A stretch of DNA of 46,812 nucleotides from Terana coerulea (Eukaryota > Basidiomycota > Agaricomycetes > Polyporales > Phanerochaetaceae): positions 1-46,812 of the forward strand of contig JAKOGH010000906.1 of NCBI GenBank assembly GCA_024811115.1. The letters run 5' to 3'. Position 1 is the stretch's first letter; the number at the start of each line of letters is the position of its first letter. This document shows positions 33,597 to 44,150 of this stretch, piece after piece. The notes beneath the pieces were generated by a model. The model was given only the letters and a program-made list of their open reading frames with translations. It did not search any database and was not told where the DNA came from. The translations under genes were made by a program, and so were the position numbers.

Positions 33597-34149
33597 CAGT
33601 GTTTTGCATAACAAACGACAGTCGCCGAAATTTCGTCGCTTGTTTGTCCTGTACAAACATTCCCTTATTAGGTGAAAATGATCGTCACATCCAGAGCTCA
33701 TGTGTCACTCGTCTTCAGCTCTGGGAGTGCTGCCAACAAACCGCCAAGGTGCGTTCAGCAATACACAAGAGGCGGCATAAGAGCATATTAGCTGCGATAA
33801 ATACCACGATAAACGCCTCAAAATGGGGCCGGCGCTCTCTAATTTTGGCAGGGACTCGGAATTGGAGCTTTTCGGCCAATTCCGGCTCAATACAGGCGTG
33901 ATATACACCGTAGCTAATATGCTCTATAATGCACGAGTTGTAGTCGCACCGTAGAGGACGCTGTAGGTGAACGACAGCAAGCGTAGACTCTAGAGGACAC
34001 GGTGGAGACACTGGTCGCGACCGTCACGTTGCTCAAGCCAGGCACGGTGACTGGATGTGACGATCATTTTCACCTAATAAGGGAATGTTTGTACAGGACA
34101 AACAAGCGACGAAATTTCGGCGACTGTCGTTTGTTATGCAAAACACTGT
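33597..34149. mobile_element. Non-autonomous DNA transposon (MITE-like) with long inverted repeats
   Basis: The ends are an inverted repeat of 98/99 bp (33597-33694 and 34051-34149) that I found identical except for one A/T indel. The outer ends read CAGTGTTTTGCAT and the element is flanked by TA on both sides (33595-33596 and 34150-34151). A CAGT end with a TA target duplication is typical of Tc1/mariner-pogo elements. The 356-bp interior encodes no transposase, so it would move only with help from elsewhere. The near-identical ends indicate a young insertion. Confidence 0.8.
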
Positions 34150-34151
34150 AC

Positions 34152-35540
34152 ATAATGCGTGAGGCGGAGTTACTGCTCTAAAGCTGCGCATTGTTATCCC
34201 GGATGGTGGAGACCTATTGGTAGTATCGGGCCCTGCTGCATAAAATGCGGCCTTATAATTTTATGGCGATTCTCGCTCGATTTGGATACATTAGTCATCA
34301 AGCGCCTTTCCCTCTGTGCTGCCTCTGTCACCGGAGGAGACGACGATACTGTGAGAAGACACTGGGGAGACTCTGCTATCATACAATGACATGAAAATCA
34401 CCTTCAATAGGTACACCTTTGTCTGTTTTTCTGCAGCATTTGATAGGAAATCACTGCTAAGACAGGCCCCGGACGCAGGGCATTGGCCTCTCCCATGCCT
34501 TGGTTAGCCTTTCAGCCTGGAGCTTCACAGCACACGTTGAACAGCAATAAAATGCCTTTAGAGATGTCTATATAAGCCTCTTACTCAATGCAAATAAACA
34601 CTTCTATACCGGTCAAGGCGCCATAATTCTGGATGGCTTGATTAATCACTACGCCAGGCGCAGTGAAGCGAGTGGCGATTATTATCCCTTCTGGTAAGTT
34701 CCAGAGGGGTATGTGCTATTGTGAAAATATCTGTGTGCATGTAGGCACACAGAACGCGAGTGCAGTGGGATGTTGCGTGGTCCTCTACGCGTTGAACATC
34801 GCGTTGTTTGGTCTTGCTTGGCCTCTGAGTAAGCGGCATGTCGGCTGATAGCGGACTAGTGCCTAAGACCCCCGGTTGAAAAGCAGACGTCAGACAGACG
34901 ACCGTCCGTCACATCTGAGTCTGTCTACTCTGCCTAGGGAGACTACGCCAGACCCTCGGCGGTGAGGGGACGATCCATGGCAGCTTTGACCTCGATGCGC
35001 CAATGCAACGCCCCGAAAATCCTCGCACTCTTGCATCCGGAAGCTGGACAGTTCAAAGGGAAAGCTGTGCCGGTCGTGCTGGCCATCGCGTATGCCATCT
35101 AAATTACCCTCCCGAGTTACCGACTTCGGCAACGGACGGGTCGAGTCATCGACCACATTCACCGTTGGCACGCATGTCTCGTCTCTGCGCGACAATCCGC
35201 GTCTCGACCTCCGCTTAGGGCTCTCTCGCATGGACGATGTCGACTGCGCGGGTCGTGACCGCGCGACTGGTCTGCAAGCCAAGTTGGACAGCTTTACGAG
35301 ATATATGCGCGTCGTACCTCTGTCTGTGCCGTGCTAGATCGCCGCTAGCTTGCTTTGGAGCGGGAGCGGCTACGTGGGTTTGGTTGCGCGGCAAACGGAG
35401 GTGCTTGCAGTGGTCATGGTTTGTATATTCTAGCTCTCATCATGTATACATATGGAGCTCGTCAATAAATATATGTATGATTTACATGCTTGTTCCAATG
35501 TCATGCTCTATCTCTCACGATGCCGCTCTGTATCCGCTAT
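34152..35540. other. 1.4 kb without a supported gene
   Basis: Only short overlapping frames in conflicting phases. Nothing recognised, and R1 was not seen on the 3' side of DUF6533 copy 3. Confidence 0.35.
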
Positions 35541-36351
35541 GTGAATGAGATATTCACTCCTCGCCTACACGCAAGTTGAAGGCCCGGCGACGGCTTTCAA
35601 TTCCGGCTGCTGCTCGTCGGCAGCCATGACCTCATCCTCTTCGTCGTCGTGCACAAGGCCCTTGGACTGCCCGTGCTCGAGAGACTCGCCGATGTTGCCG
35701 ACCAAATCCGATGGAACTCTGAAGTTCGGGATCGAAAACCGCGAGACGTGTTGTGTATTAGTGCGTGAGCTGCTATGGTCGTCGAGTTGGCGGAGGTTGA
35801 GCATGAAGCGGCTCATGAAAACAGGGGGCTGTCATACGCTTTGTGCTTAGAACTACGTTTAGGAAGCTTTAGAGAGCATGGACGTACCATAGACACGACC
35901 AGCTGGCTGATCGCACTTCCACTCTAGGTACATGTGAGTTCGACGGCACGGTCGCAGCAGAATAAATCGCATACCGGCGTGAGAATTGCGTGGGACGTGG
36001 CCATTTGTGTGATGTTGATCGCGAGTAATGCACTGAAGAAACCGGTACATCGTAAGGTAAGACTGTATGCGCGGGGTGCAGTCATTCGTACAGAAAATAC
36101 CAGGTGCCTAAAGAAAGTGTTAGCTATATTTAAGGGCAATCACAGTACTTCTTACCATCACGGAGAAGACAGGATGACACTGAAGTCTCCAAATTCATGC
36201 GCCTTGCGTTCTGCCAGTGCTTGAAGGTCTTTATCCATGTCAGAATGAGTACCAAAATGTCAGCGAGAATCAGCGAGCCTCTGGTAAGCGAGACCACTGT
36301 TTGTCAAGCGAGTAAGAAACGGTTCACTTGCATCAGGTAATCATACGCACA

Positions 36352-36353
36352 GC
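36352..36353 (-). other. 2-nt exon (second) of DUF6533 copy 3
   Basis: CT between introns 36354-36404 (51 nt) and 36297-36351 (55 nt). Local sequence ATCAG, CT, GTGCGT. Confidence 0.7.
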
Positions 36354-36822
36354 TGATAGTAAACGTCAGCTTATCGTATAGTATGGAGTACTAGGGGTCT
36401 CACAGATTCTCAAGATCATCCGAATAATTCAGATCGGTTTCACATACGTTCTCTGGGGGCCAATGTTCACGTACGTGAAGTGAAAAAGGTCAAACTAAAT
36501 TACAGATAAGTAGCTGAGCAGCTGGTATTGAGTGAAGACCGTGCTTACCGCGTTTGTGCCGACGGGTACCAGTCCAAGCAGAGCGACTACAACAAATATA
36601 ATCTTGTAATACTTCCACGAAGCCCAAAGAGCAGCCGCTCGAAGTGCGGAAAACACTGCTTCAATCATCAGCGGTTGAACCTAACCGACAGAGAACCTCT
36701 ATAGACTCACAAGCCACCTGGGCATATCCGATGAAGGACAGAACTTGGAGAATGATAAGGAAAGGCTTGCAGCTTCAAAACTAGCGTTAGCAAGCACTTT
36801 GTTAGGAAAGAATGTCCAGTAC

Positions 36823-36824
36823 CT
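36823..36824 (-). other. 2-nt exon (first) of DUF6533 copy 3
   Basis: AG between introns 36825-36885 (61 nt) and 36773-36822 (50 nt). Local sequence CTGCAG, AG, GTACTG. Confidence 0.7.
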
Positions 36825-37316
36825 CTGCAGATTGGCGGTGAGTAAGACATCATGTAAATTCTTCAATAATCAGAGGATCGCGTACCTCCTGTGACGTAGG
36901 CAGAAGAGAAAGGATTTGGAACAAAACTAGCACCCAGCGGGTGCTGAGCAAAAGGAAAGATGTGGCTGTGATTCGTCTTGTCCACACGGCCGCAACTTCC
37001 TCTTTGAATGTGATAACATATTCATAAGCGATCATCGCTAAATAGACACCGAAGAGAGCAGTCTGCGTCATCATATTGCGGATTATCCAGTACCGCGATA
37101 CTCGCCAGAGATTGCAATCGCTATGTAGCTATTTGTTTGGCTGGAATATGAGTAGCATGAGTGACTTTCTGCGGGGAGGACCATAAACCAGAACGGACGC
37201 TTCTGAGACTTCCTGCACATACGCTGTGTTGGATTCTGACATGTTGAGAGATACAGTGCGATGAAAGACGGGACATACCGTCCACAACATCCAGGCTTAT
37301 GTACTTGCGTAGTCAG

Positions 37317-38620
37317 CCCTCCGATAACCCGGTAACGCCTACTGCCATGGCAGTCCTCTCTCCTGGGGCACTGCGCCGCGGTGGGCTAATACTATCAAGG
37401 CAAGATGATCTGCGACTAGAGTTCACTCTGTAGCGCGTGAAGATCAGCTGATACCAAGTAGACAAACTCAAATTGTGGGAGACAACGTACCCGCCGTAGA
37501 TGACCAGAAGCGGGAACTCAAGGACCGTTTTACATGCTGCATTTTCGTGAATTGAGCTTTGCGCGTAGTGATGAGGTAGGCTGGCGGAGAGACCGCACTC
37601 ACATCTTCGGGAAAGTCAGGGCTCGCAGGCACAGGGTATTCAGTGGGTATCTTTGTATAACAAACCCTATCAGAAGAACGGCACTGGTAGATGATATTGG
37701 CAATCAAGATTGCCCGAGCACACCGGGCAAAGCTGTGGATAGGTTTAGGTGACTTTAGAGGAGAAGGAATAAGCACATGTACGTACAAAAGGCCGCATAC
37801 ACAGCAAAAAGCCGAGTTTCAACTACAGCTCTACCGCAAAAGATATGTTGGAAGACATCTTCTCCGTCGTCCAGCATTATCAAAACTCCCCGCAGAGGTA
37901 AGGAGCTCGACAAGGGCGGCATTTACGCGCCATTGTCGTACTGGTGTGAAGACTCTGACGTTCGGAGCGCCCCACAGTCACGGCAGAATATGTTCGTTGA
38001 ACCTAATGCCACGGCAAGATCCTGTAGGGCCTGGGTTAAGTGCTGTGTCGAAGTAAGACCCTACGAAGCTCCGGATGTGTGAAAGAATAGCGGTGTCGGT
38101 TCCGCATATTGAAACCGGGCGCGGGATCTAGGACCCCATTCGTCGTCTAGCAAGTGTAGTACCGGTTGTCCACACTGATTCGATTCCTAGAGTCTCAAAG
38201 AAAGCAAGCGACGTATGAAGAGGCCAAGTTGGGTACATGCAAACCGTTTGTGGCCCTCGCCATCTGTCCTGAGCCACCAGATGTTGCGCAGCCTTGGAAT
38301 GAAGTTGTGCACACAGGCACAACCCGGGGTACCGCTTATTCCGCAGTCATGATTGAGTTTTAGTGGCTGACTACGCCGCAAGTTAGCTATTATCAAAACG
38401 CACAGGAGTATGATACGTACGCTAGGATGGCAGTGCTTACGGATGTGCCAGGGTGCGGCAGCACACAGGGGCACAAGCCAACACGGATGGCCAGACCAGG
38501 TTCTTGTTGGCGACAATCCAAGCTCAGGAGCTTGAACGAGCTGCATAGCCAAAAGTCGTGGCTGGGCATCGTTACCGACTGAGGGCAGTCCATTGGGTGG
38601 ATGGATGGCAGCGGTAGCAT
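37317..38620. repeat. R3 segment, copy b (upstream of DUF6533 copy 3)
   Basis: Direct repeat of 27817-29341, beginning only about 75 bp upstream of the DUF6533 start. Shared blocks include GTAACGCC...GCCATGGCAGTCC (compare GCAATGGCAGTCC), AACAAACCCTATCAGAAG (37660) and GCTGGGCATCGTTACCG (38561). It lacks about 240 bp present in copy a before GATGGCAGCGGTAGCAT (38605). Confidence 0.68.
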
Positions 38621-40110
38621 GCGTTGAAGCACTGCTGTAGTAGCCCGCCGCAGAAGCAGTGACTTTCAAATGAGCATTCTTTGCTCGTGCATTCCTTTGG
38701 AATCTGTCGTGGTCGAATGGACGGGATGCTTCCGCTCAAAAGAGGCTGACTGAGGAGGAGATTCAGATCTCTGCTGAGCCGGATGCATGTGTATTTCTAG
38801 ACGGGTACAAGGATGTCAGTATGTGCATTCCCACGAGAGGTTTGAGCACAAAGGCGAGACAGAGAGTGACAGGGACGACGAAGAGCAGAGCATGAAGCGT
38901 ACCGAAGTAGTAAATTCACTCAAAACTCTTGCGTGATTATGACGTGCCACAAGGAATGTGGCGGCGAGTTTGTGTTCTAATAGAATATTGTTGTTAGGAA
39001 TATATTCAAGGTGGGCTCATGCCTACTAGCTATGCGCGCAGCTCACGAGGCTCAGTCGAGGTTCAAGTTCAAGTTGACTGAAAGAAATTGAGACCGGAGG
39101 CGCGCGCTTCAGTTACGCGGGGCGTGGACACCACGTGTTACCAAGTGCCGCTGGCCAGTCTCCGCGCTGCGGACATCCCTGCTGCATCCTGCTCCGACTT
39201 CAAAGCTTCACTCCCAGGTTTTCCAGGGCACCTGCGTGCTCGCCATCTCTTTGCCTCAATATAATGCTCCTCGGAGCCGAAATGGGATCAATCCACCAGC
39301 TTTGTACCGCGGTGCCGATACGTCACTTCAAAGGCTTCGCCGTAGCGGCACGACCTATCGTCCCTAGTAAACCTCGCTGGCCGACTCAGCCATAAGAGCA
39401 AGAGCGGCTTACTGCTATGCGAGAGAACAATTGTTACCATTAGATGGTGTTGCTGGTGAGTAATGTGGTGGCATAGCCGAGGTTGGTAAATCAAACGGGT
39501 TGCTCAAGCAGGTTGTCGTGGACGTTTCCATACACCGTTCTCAAAGATTCGGCACTCGAAAAATGGGAAGAAATTTCAGCCTTTAGGACGGCTTCTCATT
39601 TTATAAATGGTACGACACCAGCCTCATTGACTTCGCGGCGAACGGTCTGTCATACCCCCATGGTGCCAATATATGAAGTGCGTAGTTGGAGGTGGAATGT
39701 CGGTCTTATCCAAGGGTCAGCAAATCCCCTCTCCAGAGCCTCTCTGTCCTCCCTCACACACAAAATACTTCAGCGCGCTACAACTCGCCTAACGAGACAG
39801 CTGACCATCAATATCAAGCACCCTTTAGAAAGCCCAGGTGACGCTGTCCTCAGCACTCGAGGCGGCGCGCATCTCGGTTTTCGCAACGTCACCGTAATTG
39901 GTTCGTACTTCCTAGGTTGTGCGAGACTTGAGCCCATCCAAATAATGCACAGCGCAACGAATTACCAGTCAGAAGTCGCGGTTTCGCGTTTCGCATGCGA
40001 GTTTCTGGCCGGCTGGTATCGGTGTACCCTGGCTTCCGGCTCACCATGTTCCACAGATACTCCTTCGGCTCGCCGACATTACGTTGACTGCACGCGTCGA
40101 TCAGCCTGCA
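38620..40110. other. 1.5 kb without a supported gene
   Basis: A 213-codon frame at 39483-40124 has no recognisable domain. A single CACGTG at 39131 is preceded 10-11 bp earlier by GCGTGG, which may be a degenerate member of the paired-CACGTG sites. Confidence 0.35.
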
Positions 40111-40289
40111 GCGAGCTGGAGTGATGGATCGTTTACACCTCATCGTGCAGGCTTATACATGTGTTTACGACATGTTTGGCGTCGGCAGTATCGACTGTTC
40201 CCTATTCACCTCGGCAGCGGTCGTCTTGGGCCTAATTTTTATTTTCGCCGGTTCGAGCCTATTATTGTCTCGAGGGGTTGGAGTAGCGT

Positions 40290-40335
40290 ACTTCGACGTT
40301 AGGGTCAAGCTTTGTGGCGTGGGATCGTGTATCTA
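40290..40335. repeat. R1 segment, partial copy d (3' side of DUF6533 copy 4)
   Basis: Only the end of R1 is recognisable here: GTCAAGCTTTGTGGCGTGGG, close to the matching part of copies b and c. Its position 3' of a DUF6533 gene fits copies a and c. Confidence 0.4.
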
Positions 40336-41364
40336 TAAATGGGTTTTGCTTTTCTCAAGCACCGGAACGTACACACCAACCTCGCACCATCCATCTCTAC
40401 CGGCGACAATTACTGCACTGCAGCTTCGTTTGAATTACACTGACTCGAAGCGCTCATCCATCAACGTATTTGATAACCAGCAGGCCTGCGAATACAACTG
40501 GTACCACGCAGCGTGTGAGCGCAGCGTGTACTCACTTCATGCCCGTACACAGCCTAGAACTCGAACATGGACTCCAGCTCAGTGTCCATCTGCTCAGTCG
40601 ACGCCGCGGCATCATACACTTCACTATGATGACTACCGCGCTCATCCCGTCCGTGGTCGAGCGGCTCGCCGATGTTGCCCACCAGGTTCGACTGCACCCT
40701 GAAGTTTGGCAATGACAACTGCGAGAAGTGTTGTGCGTCCGAGCGCGCGCACAAGTCTCCACCGGAAGCAGCAGTGTTGAGTTGCCGCAGGTCAAGCATG
40801 AAGCGGTCCATCAGCAGGATGGGCTACCGTGGCGGAGATGGCTGAGAGGGTTGTAGATGGTTGGAAAGGGGGTGGGATGATGCTCACCATGGTCGCATTC
40901 AGTTGTCCGGAGAGGTCCCTGCCCTAATCCGATTATATCGATTGGTCAGGGTAGTTTAGGCGGAGGGGTCATGTACTTACTAGTGCGTCAGACGCGCCTG
41001 CCGTTGCCATCTATGTAATGTTGACTGCGAGCAGAGCACTATGAAGCATTGGCCATGTCGTCAGCGAGGCCTGCCGGCGTGCATGAAGCTAGGTTCCGCA
41101 CAATAAATATAGAGTACCTGAGGAGGCCATTAGTCGCGTTCCAGAGATGGTTGCTGCTCGCCTCACCGTCACCAAGGAGATACGATGACACCGATATTGC
41201 CACTTTCATACGCCTGGCCTCCTGCCAATGCGCAAACGTCTTGATCCACGTCAACACGAGAACTAGGAAGTTAGTAAGTATGAGGGAGCCTCTCGTAAGC
41301 CAAACCACTACGTCCATGCGATGAGAAACGTGACTCGGTGTTCAACCAAAGAGCCTGTACGCAC

Positions 41365-41366
41365 GG
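41365..41366 (-). other. 2-nt exon (second) of DUF6533 copy 4
   Basis: CC between introns 41367-41419 (53 nt) and 41308-41364 (57 nt). Local sequence CTTCAG, CC, GTGCGT. Confidence 0.7.
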
Positions 41367-41841
41367 CTGAAGATGAAGAATTAGTACGATGTACAACTGA
41401 GAGTCGATGACAATCTCACATATGATTCAGTCTGTCCGACATTTCAAGAACGGGTCCGCAAATATTCAGCAGCGGGCGCAAATATACGTATTGGAAGCGG
41501 GAAAGAATAAACTGCACCCATGATGGATTTGAGTAGGGCACAGCCGCTCTCGGATCTAGACGCTGCTTACTGCGCTTGTGCCCACAGGTACCAATCCAAG
41601 GAGAAAAATGACAATGAGGATAATTTTGTGATACCTCCACGCACTCCAAAGCGCGGTCGCTCGCAGTGCAGAAAATACTGCGTCAAAGGTCAGCAATCCG
41701 TGAACGCAGACGGTGTCAATCGGACTTACGAGCCACTTGGACAATTCCAATGTCATAAAATGATTCCTGAAGGATGACGACAGGCTTACAGCTGCGGAGG
41801 CGCCTCAGAAATAATCTTCTGAGCGGAAATAAACTAGATAC

Positions 41842-41843
41842 CT
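41842..41843 (-). other. 2-nt exon (first) of DUF6533 copy 4
   Basis: AG between introns 41844-41899 (56 nt) and 41792-41841 (50 nt). Local sequence TCATAG, AG, GTATCT. Confidence 0.7.
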
Positions 41844-42244
41844 CTATGACTCGGTGGTGAGGATGGAGAAAGGCCTGCAGATAGCAAAGTAGCACATACC
41901 TCTTGAGAAGTAGGCCAGAATGTGAAAATGAGGTTCACAATCATCACCCACTGTGTGCTGAGCAGCAGGAGGGAGGCTGCTGTAAATGTCCTCGTCCATA
42001 TAGTGGCGTCCTCCTGTTCAAAAGTAATGATGTACTCGTAAAGAGTCACTGCTTACAAAGATACGCACAATGGTCAGTGATTATAGCTGTGGAGCCGGCA
42101 CAATGCTTACTTGTTATCGCGAATGCTACGCAATTGCTCAATCGCCTTGTATAAAGTTAGCTGAGGGTGCTAAGAATGACATGAAGACAGTCAGACGCAC
42201 ATCGCGCGCATTTCTTGTGCATAGGAGGTATCAGACTGCGACAT

Positions 42245-43700
42245 GTCGTGAGCGACGGAGCTAGGAGCGCAAAAACCAAATGTATGCGTACCAGCAGAAA
42301 CACTATAGGTTTATGTATCACTCTCACCGTCTGCTAAGAGTGAAGCGGCCAAGTAATGGCCGAGGTCTCTCGGAGCGACACGACCGCTCGAAGGCCGACA
42401 TCATCGCAGACCTGATAGATTTCATCTCGCTGTGCGCGGACCTGCTTGCACGACGGTGAACTTGCGCCGAACAGAGGCTAGCTCAGAGGAGAAATTACCG
42501 TATGCTGTGGCAACTATCAGAGTTTGTCGGGGTACGCTGGCGCGCACCAGCGAGCAAGGAAATAGCATGCATAAGCAGAGTGAATTACACGACAACGACA
42601 ACCACCCTGTAGCATATTTTAGATGGGTTTTTGCAGCCCACGCGGCACTTACCTCAATACAACAGTAAATCGTGTCTCTGGGCTGGTATTTCCCGTGGAC
42701 ACTTTGGAATGTACGCATGGTGGGCAGGTGGTGGCCGCAGAACAATTCCGTCAATTTCCAAGACAAGTATGAATATGTGAGCAGGTCAAGGCGAATGGAA
42801 GAGCAGAGGGTTAGCACTTATTACAGCACTAGGATCCAAATGTCAAGATGGACAAGACGGAGACCCGTCGTGGCACGCCCGCATGAAAAGATTCTGTACG
42901 CTCGCAACACACCGGTTATGATGACTGCCTGCTGGTAAGAGGCTCGTCAGCAGTGCACACGTCTATTCCAGGCTGTAGAGCGCATACCTGTGCATTCAAT
43001 TGTACGGGATTGAGTAATAACGGTACCAGTATAGCCTCCAGTGCAGACCTTTAAAAGGGAAGGCAGTCGTCTCGTACAAGCTCAAAAGACGTTCAAAGCG
43101 CCCGCCACGTGAGCACCACGTGGCTTTTTACGCCACCACGTTTATAATTAGACCATTCTCGAGTCGCGCCTCTTTCGCTTGGACCGATCTACATCTGCTA
43201 TCTGCAGGCTACTACCCTCTACAGCCTCGTTCAGAGGTATTCCTACCTCCAAAATCGTTCAGTACCCTTTTCTGCAGTGCGAAGTTCCCAAAACCCGACA
43301 CTGCGAATGGTCAACCGGTCGCTCTTGAGACCCAGTGAGAAGCGTGGATATTCGGTAATATCCGAAACTATCCGGAGCTACGCCGCCCAGGACAAATAGA
43401 CCACAGTAGCTCACATTGGAACAATCCGTTTTATCATAGCTACTTTTAAGGACGACCATGCGTTAGCTACGCTGGTCTATTGTCACGTACTTAGCATAGA
43501 CTGGCGTAGAATCCAATACATTGGTGCCCATGTTCCGTGCGATATAGCAAAATTGCAACACATCTATTATGAGCTATGTCGAACATATGCTAATCTATGC
43601 AGGACTATTATGGGCTACCATTGTATACCTCATCCCGCTTCGTACTAATCCCCACTATTCTCTGCTACGCCGAACCACTGCCCTCTATCTAGTGTTGCCG
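42245..43700. other. 1.4 kb without a supported gene
   Basis: Short frames only. Contains the paired CACGTG site 5. Between it and the terminal repeat region nothing was recognised. Confidence 0.35.
43106..43122. promoter_or_regulatory. Paired CACGTG boxes, site 5
   Basis: CACGTG starts at 43106 and 43117, 11 bp apart, followed by ACGCCACC and TCTCGAGTCG as at site 1, and by TTTATAA (about 43141), a possible TATA box. No gene could be defined downstream. Confidence 0.5.
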
Positions 43701-43705
43701 AAGTT

Positions 43706-43812
43706 CAGTTTGGTTCGGCGGTTCAGAACCAGAACCGATGAACCGAACCGTGTGGTTCAGTTTGGTTCGGTTCTGGTTCGGCCTCCAGATAACATCTGAA
43801 AAAACCCCCTTA
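43706..43812. repeat. GGTTC/GAACC-rich cluster 1
   Basis: Contains repeated GGTTCGG, GGTTCTGG and GAACCGAACC units that can fold back on each other. It is followed by ACATCTGAAAAAACCCC, which has an inverted partner at the second cluster near 46253-46270 (GGGGTTTTCCAGATGAA). Probably the end of a repetitive element. Confidence 0.6.
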
Positions 43813-44150
43813 CTATTCCTGCCTAATGCATGCTGATAAGCACTAATTCATTGCACATAAGCATCAAAGTAACACAACTAGATAAATAGATACATAAGGC
43901 CAATAAGGCAGTTTAGTGAGGTCCTTTGCTAATTGTCTTAATTATTCTATATATTAGGGCAATTAGTCCTATTCTCAGCTATTTGTTTCCTTACTGTCCT
44001 ATTTTGTTCCTTACATGCAGCTATAATACCACTACTGCTTGACTAGTCATCTGAGAAATCCCCTTCTTAATTTAACCTGATGCTCTGTATTGCATATTTA
44101 GTTATCTACATACAAGACTAAACTACCTAACACAACAAACTACTTGTACT
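43813..44150. other. AT-rich, CpG-poor stretch
   Basis: About 340 bp with almost no CpG, like the sequence at 45400-46260. It lies between the first GAACC cluster and the GC-rich minisatellite. No gene. Confidence 0.5.

Larger units (their letters stand above)
35565..37242 (-). pseudogene. DUF6533-type membrane protein, copy 3 (one-base deletion)
   Basis: Same exon plan as copy 2, but with CpG-rich, GC-rich codons. Start MSESNTAYVQEVSEA (ATG 37240-37242); DUF6533 block MIAYEYVITFKEEVAAVWTR; then FLLLSTRWVLVL, SCKPFLIILQ, LFSALRAAALWAS, LVLILTWIKTFKHWQ, LLRDG and SRFMLNLRQLD. The tail has GNIGESLEH, with stop at 35565. The exon that is 92 nt in the other three copies is 91 nt here. One base is missing in a run of five G (plus strand 36455-36459), which shifts IGPPENVCE out of frame. 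Intron 1 has the weak donor GTCCGT, and intron 2 appears to use GC (GCGAGT). The 2-nt exons are at 36823-36824 and 36352-36353. If the deletion is an assembly error, the gene could be functional. Confidence 0.78.
40554..42244 (-). pseudogene. DUF6533-type membrane protein, copy 4 (premature stop)
   Basis: Same exon plan as copies 1-3 and CpG-rich like copy 3. Start MSQSDTSYAQEMRAM (ATG 42242-42244); DUF6533 block MTLYEYIITFEQEDATIWTR; then LLLLSTQWVMI, SCKPVVILQE, LFSALRATALWSAW, LVLVLTWIKTFAHWQ, LLGDG/TLYLFALLAVNIT and MDRFMLDLRQLN, with stop at 40554. A TAG at 41011-41013 lies where copy 2 has CAT and copy 3 has CAA, upstream of the last two exons, so the seventh membrane segment and the tail would be lost. 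The 2-nt exons are at 41842-41843 and 41365-41366. The tail has diverged, though GNIGEPLDH remains. Confidence 0.78.

Noticed and set aside
33368..34011. Open frames across the inverted-repeat element
   Set aside because: They run through the inverted repeat and its interior without transposase motifs such as a DDE/D triad.
39483..40124. 213-codon plus frame
   Set aside because: No domain, no conserved copy in the other duplicated units, and composition unlike the real genes in the window.
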